Below are positions 10,570 to 19,821 of a DNA stretch of 64,000 nt, in pieces; the first letter of the stretch is position 1; every line of letters starts with the position of its first letter. The stretch lies in contig NZ_CP141212.1 in NCBI RefSeq assembly GCF_035610345.1, positions 1,121,976-1,185,975 of the forward strand. Reading direction: 5' to 3'. The notes below the pieces were generated by a model that saw only the letters and a program-made list of their open reading frames with translations, was not told the DNA's origin and made no database searches. The position numbers were made by a program, and so were the translations under genes. The DNA is from Sinorhizobium meliloti (GTDB lineage: Bacteria > Pseudomonadota > Alphaproteobacteria > Rhizobiales > Rhizobiaceae).

Positions 10570-11268
10570 ATGAGTTTGATCGACACAGTGCGCAACACGC
10601 TCGTACCGGTCCACAGGGAAGGCTACCGCTTCATTGCGATTTTCTTTGTCGTGTCGCTGGCGCTCGGCTTCCTCTGGGAGCCGCTGATGTGGATCGGCTT
10701 CGTTCTGACCGCCTGGTGCGCCTATTTCTTCCGCGATCCGGAGCGCATGACGCCGATCGACGACGATCTCGTCATCAGCCCGGCGGACGGCACCGTATCG
10801 TCGGTCGCCACCGTGACGCCGCCTGAGGAACTGGGCCTCGGATCGGAGCCGATGCTGCGCATTTCGGTCTTCATGAACGTCTTCAACTGCCATGTGAACC
10901 GTGCGCCGATGAGCGGCACGGTACGCCGGATCGCCTACCGTGCCGGCAAGTTCGTGAATGCCGAGCTGGACAAGGCAAGTCAGGAAAACGAGCGCAACGG
11001 TCTCGTCGTCGAAACGAAACACGGCCAGATCGGCGTGGTCCAGATCGCCGGTCTCGTGGCCCGCCGCATCCTCTGCTGGACGCGGGAGAGCGCGTCGCTG
11101 GAGGCGGGCGAGCGTTTCGGCCTCATCCGCTTCGGCTCGCGGCTCGACGTGTTCCTGCCTGCCGGTGCGGAACCGCGCGTGACGGTCGGTCAGACGGCCA
11201 CCGGCGGCGAGACGGTGCTCGCCGAATTCGGATCGGCGAAGGGCCCGGTCATCAGCCGGCGCGCGTGA
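10570..11268 (+). CDS. psd: Phosphatidylserine decarboxylase proenzyme
   Basis: A 232-residue membrane-associated enzyme that makes phosphatidylethanolamine from phosphatidylserine. It is the short bacterial form. The self-cleavage site is Gly189-Ser190 in [13 protein letters not shown]; the serine becomes the pyruvoyl cofactor. The conserved SPADGTV segment (~70-76) and [13 protein letters not shown] (~101-113) are present, and a hydrophobic segment at ~21-50 anchors it. It ends nine bases before pssA, so the two successive steps are probably co-transcribed, with the decarboxylase first. Confidence 0.94.
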   Translation: MSLIDTVRNTLVPVHREGYRFIAIFFVVSLALGFLWEPLMWIGFVLTAWCAYFFRDPERMTPIDDDLVISPADGTVSSVATVTPPEELGLGSEPMLRISVFMNVFNCHVNRAPMSGTVRRIAYRAGKFVNAELDKASQENERNGLVVETKHGQIGVVQIAGLVARRILCWTRESASLEAGERFGLIRFGSRLDVFLPAGAEPRVTVGQTATGGETVLAEFGSAKGPVISRRA

Positions 11269-11277
11269 GGACAGGTC

Positions 11278-12153
11278 ATGGAAGAACCCCGCCACGAACA
11301 ATCCGCAGGAAGCCCGGAACAGCCCGCCGCTGAGCACGTGGACGCCACAGGCACCCACGACAAGGCCCGCGGGCCCCGGTTGCGGGAGATTCCGCTACGG
11401 CTGATGGTCCCGAACATGATCACGGTCCTGGCGATCTGCGCCGGCCTCTCGGGCGTCCGGCTGGCATTCGAGAATCGGTTCGAGCTCGCGGTTGCGATGG
11501 TTCTCCTTGCCGCTTTCCTCGATGGCATCGACGGGCGCATCGCGCGTCTTCTCAAGGCGACCTCGAGTTTCGGGGTCCAGATGGACTCGCTTGCCGACAT
11601 CATCAATTTCGGGGTCGCGCCCGCGCTCGTCCTCTACGTGTTTCTGCTCGATCAGGCGCGTTCCCTCGGCTGGATTGCGGCGCTGATCTACGCCATTGCC
11701 GTCGGTCTGAGGCTGGCGCGCTTCAACGTGATGGCGGAGCGCCAGGTCAAGGCGTCCTGGCAGTCGGAATATTTCGTCGGCGTTCCGGCGCCGGCCGGTG
11801 CGATGCTGGTTTTGCTGCCCGTCTATCTTGGCCTGCTCGGTCTTGCGCCGGAAAGGACGTTTGCGCTGATCGCGTCGGTCTATACGGTCCTGATCGCCTT
11901 CCTTATGGTCAGCCGTCTTCCTGTCTGGTCCGGCAAGTCGGAGAACCGCGTCCGCCGGGATCTGGTCCTTCCCGTCATCCTGGTCGTCGTCTTCTACGTG
12001 GCGACGCTGATGACCTATACCTGGGAGACGATGGTGGTGACTGCGGTGGCCTATCTGGTGAGCCTGCCCTTCGGTGCCCGATCCTGGCAGCGCAAATATG
12101 GCGACTGGCCGGGTGGCCACGGGAACGACGGTTTGCCGGGGGATAGCGAATAG
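11278..12153 (+). CDS. pssA: CDP-diacylglycerol--serine O-phosphatidyltransferase
   Basis: A 291-residue integral membrane enzyme making phosphatidylserine from CDP-diacylglycerol and serine. The CDP-alcohol phosphotransferase motif DG-x2-AR-x8-G-x3-D-x3-D is exact: D85, G86, A89, R90, G99, D103, D107. About eight hydrophobic helices cover residues 45-270. A polar N-terminal tail of about 35 residues precedes them. It forms a two-gene operon with psd (nine-base gap) and converges on the SDR gene. Confidence 0.94.
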   Translation: MEEPRHEQSAGSPEQPAAEHVDATGTHDKARGPRLREIPLRLMVPNMITVLAICAGLSGVRLAFENRFELAVAMVLLAAFLDGIDGRIARLLKATSSFGVQMDSLADIINFGVAPALVLYVFLLDQARSLGWIAALIYAIAVGLRLARFNVMAERQVKASWQSEYFVGVPAPAGAMLVLLPVYLGLLGLAPERTFALIASVYTVLIAFLMVSRLPVWSGKSENRVRRDLVLPVILVVVFYVATLMTYTWETMVVTAVAYLVSLPFGARSWQRKYGDWPGGHGNDGLPGDSE

Positions 12154-12264
12154 CTGAAAGGTTACCGCGCGCGGATGCCCGCCGGGGGCGGAGCATCAGC
12201 GCCAATCACCTTCGCCCCACGTGCAAGGTGGCCGGCAGGCCGGATGCGGGGAAGCGCCGCCGGC

Positions 12265-13005
12265 TTATTCCGGCATGCGGTAATCGACGATCTTCTTTTC
12301 CCGAACAATGAAGAGCTTTCCCGTCTCGGTCTGCTCGGGGCCGAGCAGCGGCAACAGCGCCTGAGCCACCTCGGAGGGATGCGGTAGGGTCTCGGGATCT
12401 TCGCCGGGCACTGCCTGCGCCCGCATGGCGGTGCGCGTGGCGCCCGGATCGACGCTGAGGATGCGCAGCGGCAGGCGCTGCGTCTCGTAGGCCCAGGTGC
12501 GTGCCAGCGCCTCGACCGCAGCCTTGGAGGCGGAGTAGGGCCCCCAGAAGGGCTTGCACTTGTGCGCCGCGCTCGAGGAGAGGATGAGGGCGCGGCCGGC
12601 ATCCGAACGGACGAGCAACGGTTCGAGCGAACGGATCAGGCGCCAGGTCGCGGTGACATTGATGGCCATCACCTTTTCGAAGACCTTGGCTTCCACATGG
12701 CCGATCGGCGAGATCGTGCCGAGGACGCCCGCATTGGCGACCATGATGTCGAGCTTGCCCCAGCGCTCGTTTATGGCACCGCCGAGCTTGTCGATCGCGG
12801 CCATGTCCGACAGATCGAAGGGGACGAGCGTTGCCGAACCGCCGAAAGCCTTGATCGCGTCGTCCAGTTCTTCGAGGCCGCCGAGGGTGCGGGCGCAGGC
12901 GACGACGTGGGCGCCGGCCTTGGCGAGTTCAAGAGCAGTGAAATAGCCGATCCCGCGCGATGCGCCGGTGACGACGGCGATCCGGTCTTTCAGATTGGGC
13001 GTCAT
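12265..13005 (-). CDS. SDR family NAD(P)-dependent oxidoreductase
   Basis: A 246-residue classical short-chain dehydrogenase. It has the cofactor loop TGASRGIG (~14-21), NANAG-type motif (VANAG) and catalytic SSSA plus YSASK (Y-x3-K). The substrate is unknown. The start was taken at ATG 13005 (MTPNLKDRIAVVTG), which places the Rossmann strand at the expected distance; the frame upstream is open but runs into purF. It lies 11 bases downstream of purF and is likely read on the same transcript. Confidence 0.88.
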   Translation of the reverse strand: MTPNLKDRIAVVTGASRGIGYFTALELAKAGAHVVACARTLGGLEELDDAIKAFGGSATLVPFDLSDMAAIDKLGGAINERWGKLDIMVANAGVLGTISPIGHVEAKVFEKVMAINVTATWRLIRSLEPLLVRSDAGRALILSSSAAHKCKPFWGPYSASKAAVEALARTWAYETQRLPLRILSVDPGATRTAMRAQAVPGEDPETLPHPSEVAQALLPLLGPEQTETGKLFIVREKKIVDYRMPE

Positions 13006-13016
13006 GTTGTTGTTCG

Positions 13017-14507
13017 TTATCCGTTGCTTGCGAGAACCGAGAGTTTGCGAACGTTGCTCGCTGCCCCCTGGTCGAGAAGGCGGGTCGGGTAGTCTCCGGT
13101 GAAATAATGATCGGTGAACTGCGGCGCCTGTGGGTTGCGCGTCTCGCCGCCGACGGCACGATAAAGCCCGTCGATGGAGAGGAATTCGAGCGAATCGGCG
13201 CCGATGAAGCGACACATCGAGGCGAGGTCGGCATGCTGGTTGGCGAGCAGCTTGTCACGGTCCGGCGTATCGATGCCGTAGAAATCCGGGTGGAAGATCA
13301 TCGGGCTCGCGACGCGCACATGCACCTCGCGCGCGCCTGCGTCACGCATCATCTGGACGATCTTGACCGACGTGGTGCCACGGACGATGGAATCGTCGAC
13401 GAGCACGACGCGCTTGCCGGCGATCATCGCCCGGTTCGCAGAATGCTTGAGCTTGACGCCGAAGGCGCGGATCTGCTGCGTCGGCTCGATGAAGGTCCGC
13501 CCGACATAGTGATTGCGGATGATGCCGAGTTCGAAGGGGATACCGCTTTCCTGCGCGTAGCCGATTGCAGCCGGAGTACCGCCATCCGGGACGGGCACCA
13601 CGACATCCGCCTCGACGGGGGCTTCGATGGCGAGGTTCTTGCCCATGTTCTTGCGGGCGACATAGACGTTACGGCCGCCGACGACGGAATCCGGCCGGGC
13701 GAAATAGACGTATTCGAAAAGGCAAAGGCGTTCCGGCAGCGGATTCTGCGGCTTGCGGGCATCGATGGTGATCGACCCGTCCGGCTGAATCTCGCAGATG
13801 ACGATTTCGCCGTTCTCGATATCGCGAACGAACTTGGCGCCGATGATATCCAGCGCGCAGGTCTCCGAGCAGAAGATCGGCTTGCCGTCGAGTTCGCCCA
13901 TGACGAGCGGGCGAATGCCGTTCGGGTCGCGGGCGGCGATGAGCTTGGTGCGCGTCAGAGCCAGCATCGAATAGCCGCCTTCGACCTGGGCGATCGCGTC
14001 GGCGAAGCGGTCGCTGGAGGAGACGTGTTTCGACCGCGCGATCAGATGCAGCACCACTTCGGTGTCGGATGTCGACTGACAGATGGCACCGTCTGCAATG
14101 ATCTGGCGCCGGAGCGTCAGCCCGTTCGTAAAGTTGCCGTTGTGCGCAATTGCGATTCCGCCTTCCTGCAGCTCGGCAAACAGCGGCTGGACGTTGCGCA
14201 GGACCGTCTCACCGGTGGTGGAGTAGCGTACATGGCCGATCGACATCGAACCGGGCAGCTTCGCGAGCGTCGTGGGATCGGTATAATGGTCGCCGACGAG
14301 ACCCATGCGGCGCTCCGAATAGAACTGCCGCCCGTCGAAGGTGACGATGCCGGCGGCTTCCTGCCCGCGATGCTGGAGCGCATGCAGACCGAGCGCCGTC
14401 AGCGCGGCGGCGTCCGGATGCCCGAGAATGCCGAAAACGCCGCACTCCTCATGAAGGGTGTCGCCGTCGAGTTCGTCATGAATTTCGCTGGATCTGAGAT
14501 CGGTCAT
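13017..14507 (-). CDS. purF: Amidophosphoribosyltransferase (glutamine PRPP amidotransferase)
   Basis: A 496-residue enzyme for the first committed step of purine synthesis. A 21-residue leader precedes Cys22 in EECGVFGILGH, so the protein has the propeptide-processed class II glutaminase form. The PRPP loop VVLVDDSIVRGTTS is intact. Sites that hold Fe-S cluster cysteines in Bacillus-type PurF are changed: HPDFYGIDT here instead of HPCFYGIDT, and TDHYFTGDYP where the Bacillus type has CxxCFTGxYP. So it combines a propeptide with apparent loss of the cluster. It follows cvpA after a terminator-like hairpin. Confidence 0.95.
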   Translation of the reverse strand: MTDLRSSEIHDELDGDTLHEECGVFGILGHPDAAALTALGLHALQHRGQEAAGIVTFDGRQFYSERRMGLVGDHYTDPTTLAKLPGSMSIGHVRYSTTGETVLRNVQPLFAELQEGGIAIAHNGNFTNGLTLRRQIIADGAICQSTSDTEVVLHLIARSKHVSSSDRFADAIAQVEGGYSMLALTRTKLIAARDPNGIRPLVMGELDGKPIFCSETCALDIIGAKFVRDIENGEIVICEIQPDGSITIDARKPQNPLPERLCLFEYVYFARPDSVVGGRNVYVARKNMGKNLAIEAPVEADVVVPVPDGGTPAAIGYAQESGIPFELGIIRNHYVGRTFIEPTQQIRAFGVKLKHSANRAMIAGKRVVLVDDSIVRGTTSVKIVQMMRDAGAREVHVRVASPMIFHPDFYGIDTPDRDKLLANQHADLASMCRFIGADSLEFLSIDGLYRAVGGETRNPQAPQFTDHYFTGDYPTRLLDQGAASNVRKLSVLASNG

Positions 14508-14610
14508 CGCAATTCGCCTTTGCTACGTGCCGGTGCGCATATCGTGATCGGGCCGCCAGTCTTCAAGCGATCTTACCCGAAAACACTGACAAGCGTCATT
14601 CCAAATGGAT

Positions 14611-14631
14611 AAAGCCCGCACAGCGGGCTTT
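14611..14631 (-). terminator. Hairpin terminator between cvpA and purF
   Basis: AAAGCCCGC and GCGGGCTTT form a 9-bp stem with a 3-base loop (or 8 bp with 5). Read on the minus strand it follows cvpA by about 22 bases and precedes the purF start by about 104, so it probably ends or attenuates the radA-cvpA transcript. The purF promoter should lie in 14508-14610. Confidence 0.65.
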
Positions 14632-14653
14632 GTCGCAAACTTTCCTGTCGATC

Positions 14654-15253
14654 TCAGCCGTTCGTCGCCGGTGCTTCTTCGCCGGGCGCCTGTTCCGTCT
14701 GAGCCGGCGGCGTCTCGCCTTCGCCTTCGCCGGTCGTATCCTTTCCGCGCAAGCGGTCGAGAATGGTGGCGTCGGCCTCTTCCGGCAGCAGCGCCACCAA
14801 CTGATTGCCGAGATTGTCGAGCAGCGGCTTCGACTTCGCGTGGGTCACCCAGACGGGTTGCTGCTGCGGCGCCACCAGCCAGTTGAAGAACAGCATGGCG
14901 ACGACGACGAGCAGAATGCCGCGAGCGGCTCCGAACAGGAAGCCGAGCGTGCGGTCGAGCGCGCCGATGCGGCTGTCGATGATGAAGTCGGCCACCCGCA
15001 TCGTGATGAAGGAGATGATGATCAGTGCGATCAGGAAGATCACGGCCGCCGAGCCGATCATCGCGACCGTTCCGCTGGTCGTGTACTGGCTGGCGTAGGG
15101 CAGAAGATGCGGATAGAGGAAATAGGCCGCGGCGGCTGCGCCGACCCAGCTCGCCACCGACAGAACCTCGCGCGAGAAGCCGCGAACCATTGCGAGGATG
15201 GCCGAAAACAGCGCGACGCCGAGAACGATACCGTCGAGAATTGTGATGGGCAT
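14654..15253 (-). CDS. cvpA: CvpA family membrane protein
   Basis: A 199-residue inner-membrane protein with four helices (about residues 5-25, 30-50, 62-82, 100-125). The family glycine/arginine pattern GFSREVLSVASWVGAAAA is present. The last 30 residues are a polar Gly/Glu/Pro tail. CvpA is needed for colicin V production in E. coli and often neighbours purF; its molecular role remains unclear. It sits 75 bases downstream of radA. Confidence 0.9.
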   Translation of the reverse strand: MPITILDGIVLGVALFSAILAMVRGFSREVLSVASWVGAAAAAYFLYPHLLPYASQYTTSGTVAMIGSAAVIFLIALIIISFITMRVADFIIDSRIGALDRTLGFLFGAARGILLVVVAMLFFNWLVAPQQQPVWVTHAKSKPLLDNLGNQLVALLPEEADATILDRLRGKDTTGEGEGETPPAQTEQAPGEEAPATNG

Positions 15254-15328
15254 GTTGTCCTTACTCCGACTTCACCGCCAATCGCCAGGCGGCACATCCT
15301 GTTGATGCTCCAGGGCGCGGCTATTCCG

Positions 15329-16732
15329 TCAGTCCTCGTCACTCGTCTGCTGCAGGGCACGCCGCGATCCCGCGATACGCGCCACCAGATCCGGCAGGCT
15401 TTCCATCTCGCTCCAGCGGCCGTTGCCGTTCTTCGGCAACTCGGTCGATGCAGATGGCAGGACGGCCTGGGAGAAACCGAGCTTCTCGGCTTCCTTGAGA
15501 CGTTGGGCGGTATGCGCAACCGGCCGGACTGCACCCGACAAGCTGACTTCGCCGAAATAGACGCAATCGGCCGGCAGGGCAAGCCCGGCAAGCGACGAAA
15601 CCAGTGCGGAAGCCACAGCGAGATCGGCCGCCGGTTCGGAAATGCGATAGCCGCCCGCGACATTGAGGTAGACGTCGTGCTGGCCGAGGCGAATGGCGCA
15701 ATGGGCTTCCAGCACGGCGAGGATCATCGAAAGGCGGGCCGAATCCCAGCCGACCACCGCGCGGCGCGGCGTTCCGAGCGATGTCGGGGCGACCAGCGCC
15801 TGTACCTCGACAAGCACGGGCCGCGTGCCCTCCATGCCGGCGAAGACCGCGGCACCCGGCGATTTCGCGTTGCGTTCGCCGAGAAACAGCTCCGACGGGT
15901 TGGCGACCTCGCGCAGGCCCTTGTCCGACATTTCGAAAACGCCGATCTCGTCGGTCGGTCCGAAGCGGTTCTTCACCGTCCTGAGGATGCGGTAATGATG
16001 GCCGCGGTCGCCCTCGAAATAAAGGACGGCATCGACCATGTGCTCGACGACGCGCGGGCCGGCGATCTGGCCCTCCTTCGTCACGTGGCCGACCAGCACG
16101 ACCGCCGTGCCCGTCTGCTTGGCGAAGCGGATCATCGCCTGCACGCCGGTGCGGACCTGCGTCACCGTGCCGGGGGCGGAGTCGACGATGTCGCTCCAAA
16201 GCGTCTGGATCGAATCGATGATGACGAGGTCCGGGCGCTTGCCCACGGAAAGCGTCGCGAGGATATCTTCGACATTCGTCTCGGCCGCAAGAAGCACGTC
16301 GCTGTCGGCGGCGCCAAGCCGCTGAGCACGCAGGCGGACCTGGGCGATCGCTTCTTCGCCCGAGACATAGATCACCCGATGCTTCCGGCGGGCAAGTGCC
16401 GCGGCCGCCTGCATCAGTACGGTCGACTTGCCGATGCCCGGATCTCCGCCGACGAGCAGTGCGGATCCGCGAACGAAGCCGCCGCCGGTCACGCGATCGA
16501 GTTCCGAAATGCCGGTGTGGATGCGCGGCGCGTCTTCGATCTCTCCGGACAGCGTGGTAAGTGCGACGGGACGCCCCTTCTTCGGCGTGCGCATGGGACC
16601 GCCGCCGATCCCCCCCGTCGGGTCATCCTCGATGATCGTGTTCCACTCGCCGCAACCGTCGCACTTGCCCACCCAGCGGGAATGGACAGTGCCGCAATTC
16701 TGGCAGACGAACTGGGTGCGGGCTTTCGCCAT
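15329..16732 (-). CDS. radA: DNA repair protein RadA (Sms)
   Basis: A 467-residue RecA-like ATPase that promotes branch migration during recombination. It has a C4 zinc finger at C10, C13, C24 and C27; Walker A GGDPGIGKST at 95-104; the RadA-specific KNRFG motif (VKNRFGPTDEIG, ~255); and a Lon-like C-terminal domain. The start at ATG 16732 (MAKARTQFVCQNCG) is the family-standard start; an upstream in-frame ATG would add 20 unrelated residues. Confidence 0.95.
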   Translation of the reverse strand: MAKARTQFVCQNCGTVHSRWVGKCDGCGEWNTIIEDDPTGGIGGGPMRTPKKGRPVALTTLSGEIEDAPRIHTGISELDRVTGGGFVRGSALLVGGDPGIGKSTVLMQAAAALARRKHRVIYVSGEEAIAQVRLRAQRLGAADSDVLLAAETNVEDILATLSVGKRPDLVIIDSIQTLWSDIVDSAPGTVTQVRTGVQAMIRFAKQTGTAVVLVGHVTKEGQIAGPRVVEHMVDAVLYFEGDRGHHYRILRTVKNRFGPTDEIGVFEMSDKGLREVANPSELFLGERNAKSPGAAVFAGMEGTRPVLVEVQALVAPTSLGTPRRAVVGWDSARLSMILAVLEAHCAIRLGQHDVYLNVAGGYRISEPAADLAVASALVSSLAGLALPADCVYFGEVSLSGAVRPVAHTAQRLKEAEKLGFSQAVLPSASTELPKNGNGRWSEMESLPDLVARIAGSRRALQQTSDED

Positions 16733-16855
16733 GGATGTCGGCTTTCGGATGTTTGCGGGCGGATGGCGGAATTGCCGCCGCCCGAGAATCACTCTTGGCG
16801 GTCACATAATGCCGCGAATTCCTGATTGAAAGGACGATATTCCTTTGCGCCTTGT

Positions 16856-17995
16856 TCAAGCGCCTCCGACATAGGTCCGATGATACCGGCGGCCGAGACT
16901 CGTCAGCAGCTCGTAGCCGATGGTGCCGCCGGCGCGCGCGACGTCATCGATGGCGACATTGCGCCCGAAGACCTCGATGTAATCGCCGGCACGCACGGCC
17001 GTTTCCGGCAGGTCAGTGACGTCGAACAGGCTCAGATCCATAGTCACCCGCCCGACATGCGGCACCTTCATACCATGCAGGAAACCGAAGGCGCCCGAGG
17101 GCATCGCCTGTCTGAGGGTGACGCCGCCGCCCGAAACCGAACGGTGGTAGCCGTCGGCATAACCGATCGCGACCGTCGCAATGCGGCTGTCGCGGCCGAA
17201 GCGGACCGAGGCGCCGTAGCTTGCCGTTTCGCCGGATGGAACCGTCCTGACCTGCACGATGCGCGCTTCGGCGGTGACGACCGCTTTCATCGGATTGACG
17301 GCGCCGTCTATCGCTTCGCCGCCATAGACCGCGATACCGGGCCGGGTGAGATCGAAGTGGTAGTCCGCGCCGAGGAACACGCCGCCGGAATTTGCGAGGC
17401 TTGCCGGCACGCCCTCGAAGGCGGCCGTAACCTCGCGGAAACGCTGAAGCTGATAGCGGTTCATCGGGTGTCCAGGATCGTCGGCGCAGGCGAGATGGCT
17501 CATGACGAGGACCGGCGAGAAACTCGCAGGCCGCGCAGGGTCGTGGGCGAGGGCAACAGCCTCCTCAGGCGACAGGCCGAGCCGGTTCATGCCCGTGTCG
17601 ACGTGGAGAACGCAGGGGTGGTCGCCCCGTTCGGAAAGCGCTGCCATGAAGACCGCCAGCTGCTCCTCCGAGTTGATGATCGGCACGAGATCGTTCTCGA
17701 AGAAGAGTTCCTCGTTGCCGGGCCACATTCCGGCGAGAATGTAGATTCGCCCATCCGGAACAAGCGGGCGAAGCTCGGCCCCTTCTTCGACGCTGGCCAC
17801 GAAGAAATCGCGCGCGCCGGCGGCATAGAGAGCCGGTGCGGCATGCACGACGCCGAGGCCGTAGGCATCGGCCTTCAGAACGGCGGCGGTGCGGGCTCTT
17901 CCGGACCGCTCGTTCATCGCCCGCCAATTGTCGGCAAGCGCGGTGAGGTCGACGGTGAGCCTGCTGGAGGCGGAAAGAAACTCGGGGCTTTGCAT
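16856..17995 (-). CDS. alr: Alanine racemase
   Basis: A 379-residue PLP enzyme making D-alanine for peptidoglycan. The PLP lysine is K41 in VLKADAYGLG, and the second catalytic base is the tyrosine of TASYGASVRF. The start was taken at ATG 17995 (MQSPEFLSASSRLTVDL) because residues further upstream have no counterpart in the family. In the inferred ancestral order it would follow dnaB, but a plus-strand AraC-azlCD islet intervenes. Confidence 0.93.
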   Translation of the reverse strand: MQSPEFLSASSRLTVDLTALADNWRAMNERSGRARTAAVLKADAYGLGVVHAAPALYAAGARDFFVASVEEGAELRPLVPDGRIYILAGMWPGNEELFFENDLVPIINSEEQLAVFMAALSERGDHPCVLHVDTGMNRLGLSPEEAVALAHDPARPASFSPVLVMSHLACADDPGHPMNRYQLQRFREVTAAFEGVPASLANSGGVFLGADYHFDLTRPGIAVYGGEAIDGAVNPMKAVVTAEARIVQVRTVPSGETASYGASVRFGRDSRIATVAIGYADGYHRSVSGGGVTLRQAMPSGAFGFLHGMKVPHVGRVTMDLSLFDVTDLPETAVRAGDYIEVFGRNVAIDDVARAGGTIGYELLTSLGRRYHRTYVGGA

Positions 17996-18127
17996 ACTGG
18001 AACTCTGCGTGGGTGATACCCGCAGCAATACATCCAAGTGCTCCGTGCCGCAAACCGCCGACGCAATGCTCCGGCCGAAAGCACTTTTATGCAAGACGAG
18101 CCTTTCCTCGCCCGATAAGATCGGCCG

Positions 18128-18985
18128 ATGGAAACGATCTCACAGGAAAAGGCCATCGAGGCCATGCCGCTCGAGGGAGCCGAGCGGACTCGTTTCTGGC
18201 GCGACCCGCGCTTCAAGGGCATGGAGTGCCTGAGCGCGACCTTCATCACACACGAATTCGCCCCCCACGCGCACGACACCTTCAGCATAGGTGCGATCGA
18301 AGCGGGTTCCCAGATCAGCACGATCAAGGGGGAACGATCGCAGACGGGCCCGGGAGATCTCTATCTCATCAATCCGGATGAAATCCACGACGGGCATCCG
18401 GGTCATGAAGGCTACCGCTACCGGATGATCTATCCATCCACGGACCTGCTGGTGGAGATACTCGAGGATGTGACCGGCCGCTCCTTCAAGGGAACGCCGT
18501 CCTTCTCGCGGCTGCTTCTCACCGATAGAGAGCTTGCGATCGGCTTTCATCGTGCGCACCGCGCATTGGAAGGCAAGGTCGGTACGCTGGAAGCGGACGA
18601 AAGCATGTTCGGGTTCCTGGCGAGGCTCTTCGAGCGCCACGGCAACGCTATCATCGTCCCTCTGCAGACGCGCGAGAGTTCAGCCGTGCACCGGGCACGC
18701 GACTATCTTGTTGAAAATTACACGCACGATATCGGGCTGGAGGAGCTTGCGAAGCTGGCGGGGCTCAGCCGCGCCCATCTGATTCGCGCCTTCCGAAAGG
18801 AATTTCACATTACCCCGCATGCTTTTCTCACCGACAAGCGGGTGAGGGAAGCCAAGGCGCTTCTGCGCAAGGGCTGGTCTGCGGCGGACACCGCCTATCA
18901 CTGCGGCTTTGCCGATCAGGCGCATTTCAGCCGCCATTTCAAGGCTCGGACCGGCGTCACGCCGGGCACCTATCGCTCAGGCTGA
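18128..18985 (+). CDS. AraC family regulator (AraC_binding cupin + HTH)
   Basis: A 285-residue transcription factor. Residues about 25-110 form a small cupin-like sensor (HEFAPHAHDTFSIGAIEAG, then GDLYLINPDEIHDGHP). The last ~100 residues carry two helix-turn-helix units (LEELAKLAGLSRAHLIRAFR and AADTAYHCGFADQAHFSRHF). This layout matches regulators next to azlCD-type amino acid exporters. It is probably an effector-responsive activator of the downstream azlC-azlD pair, 134 bases away. Effector unknown. Confidence 0.88.
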   Translation: METISQEKAIEAMPLEGAERTRFWRDPRFKGMECLSATFITHEFAPHAHDTFSIGAIEAGSQISTIKGERSQTGPGDLYLINPDEIHDGHPGHEGYRYRMIYPSTDLLVEILEDVTGRSFKGTPSFSRLLLTDRELAIGFHRAHRALEGKVGTLEADESMFGFLARLFERHGNAIIVPLQTRESSAVHRARDYLVENYTHDIGLEELAKLAGLSRAHLIRAFRKEFHITPHAFLTDKRVREAKALLRKGWSAADTAYHCGFADQAHFSRHFKARTGVTPGTYRSG

Positions 18986-19030
18986 TCACTTTCGTTCAAG
19001 ACGTGTGTCTTCTGCCGGGCTACCTGCTGG

Positions 19031-19086
19031 CGGACTTCCAGGAAAAGCGCGTAACGGTTTTCCCTCCGGAAGTGCGCAATTTCAGA
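19031..19086. repeat. Intergenic repeat element, family B (copy 1)
   Basis: Core pattern: GGACTTCCAGGAAAAGCGC, then GTAACGGTTTTCCCTCCGGA, then AGTGCGCAATTTC. It aligns with the copy at 40202-40266 in the same orientation; a reverse-oriented fragment is at 51949-51988 and a partial one starts near 20124. It lies between the AraC gene and azlC, which argues against the longer possible azlC reading frame through it. Confidence 0.65.
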
Positions 19087-19119
19087 AGATTGGTGTTGCA
19101 GGTGCGGGAGATCCCTGGC

Positions 19120-19821
19120 GTGAAAAAGGTGCGGACAGTCGAGGAATTCTGGGGAGGTTTCAGGGCGATGGCACCGCTTATCGTGGCGGTGATGCCGATC
19201 GGGCTCGTCTTCGGGGCCGTCGCCGCAACCGAGGGCCTGTCGCCCCTTGAAGTCGTGATGATGAGCGCTCTGGTCTTCGCCGGCGGTTCGCAATTCGTCG
19301 CGCTCGACATCTGGACTCATCCTGCCTCCTGGGCGGCCCTCGGATTTTCGGCTCTGCTCGTCAATATCCGCCATCTTCTGATGAGCGCGTCGATCGGCAC
19401 GAAGATGCCGGCCTTCTCGGGGCCGGCGAGATATGCCGCGATGCTTCTCCTTGCCGACGAGATATGGGCCATGGCCGAGGTCCGAGCCGGTGAGTCGCGC
19501 CTCACGCCCGCCTGGTATGCGGGCCTCGCGGTCCCGTTCTACCTGGTCTGGGTGCTTGCCGGCCTTGCCGGCTCGCTCGCCGGCGCGTTCCTCGGAGACC
19601 CGAAAGCGCTCGGTCTCGATTTTGCGTTTCCCGCGGTCTTCATCGTCCTGGTCATGGGTTTCTGGAAGGGACGAGAGACCGGCGCGGTTCTCGCTGCGAG
19701 CGCTGCGGCCGCGGTCCTCGCGCACCAATTCCTCCCCGGAGTCTGGTACATCGCAGCCGGCGCGGGGGCGGGCGTCATCGCGGCGCTCTTCACCGGGGAA
19801 CGTCAGGAGGCCCGCGCATGA
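19120..19821 (+). CDS. azlC: AzlC family branched-chain amino acid exporter, large subunit
   Basis: A 233-residue inner-membrane protein with about six hydrophobic helices. The family motif GFRAMAPLIVAVMPIGLVFG is at the N-terminus and FAGGSQFVALD follows helix 2. With AzlD it exports branched-chain amino acids or analogues. The start was placed at GTG 19120: GGGAG lies nine bases upstream, the length fits the family, and the in-frame extension to 19003 would translate through an intergenic repeat. It overlaps azlD by ATGA. Confidence 0.85.
   Translation: MKKVRTVEEFWGGFRAMAPLIVAVMPIGLVFGAVAATEGLSPLEVVMMSALVFAGGSQFVALDIWTHPASWAALGFSALLVNIRHLLMSASIGTKMPAFSGPARYAAMLLLADEIWAMAEVRAGESRLTPAWYAGLAVPFYLVWVLAGLAGSLAGAFLGDPKALGLDFAFPAVFIVLVMGFWKGRETGAVLAASAAAAVLAHQFLPGVWYIAAGAGAGVIAALFTGERQEARA

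Noticed and set aside
14630..16825. 731-codon open frame antisense to cvpA and radA
   Set aside because: Covers two known genes on the other strand and shows no domain of its own.
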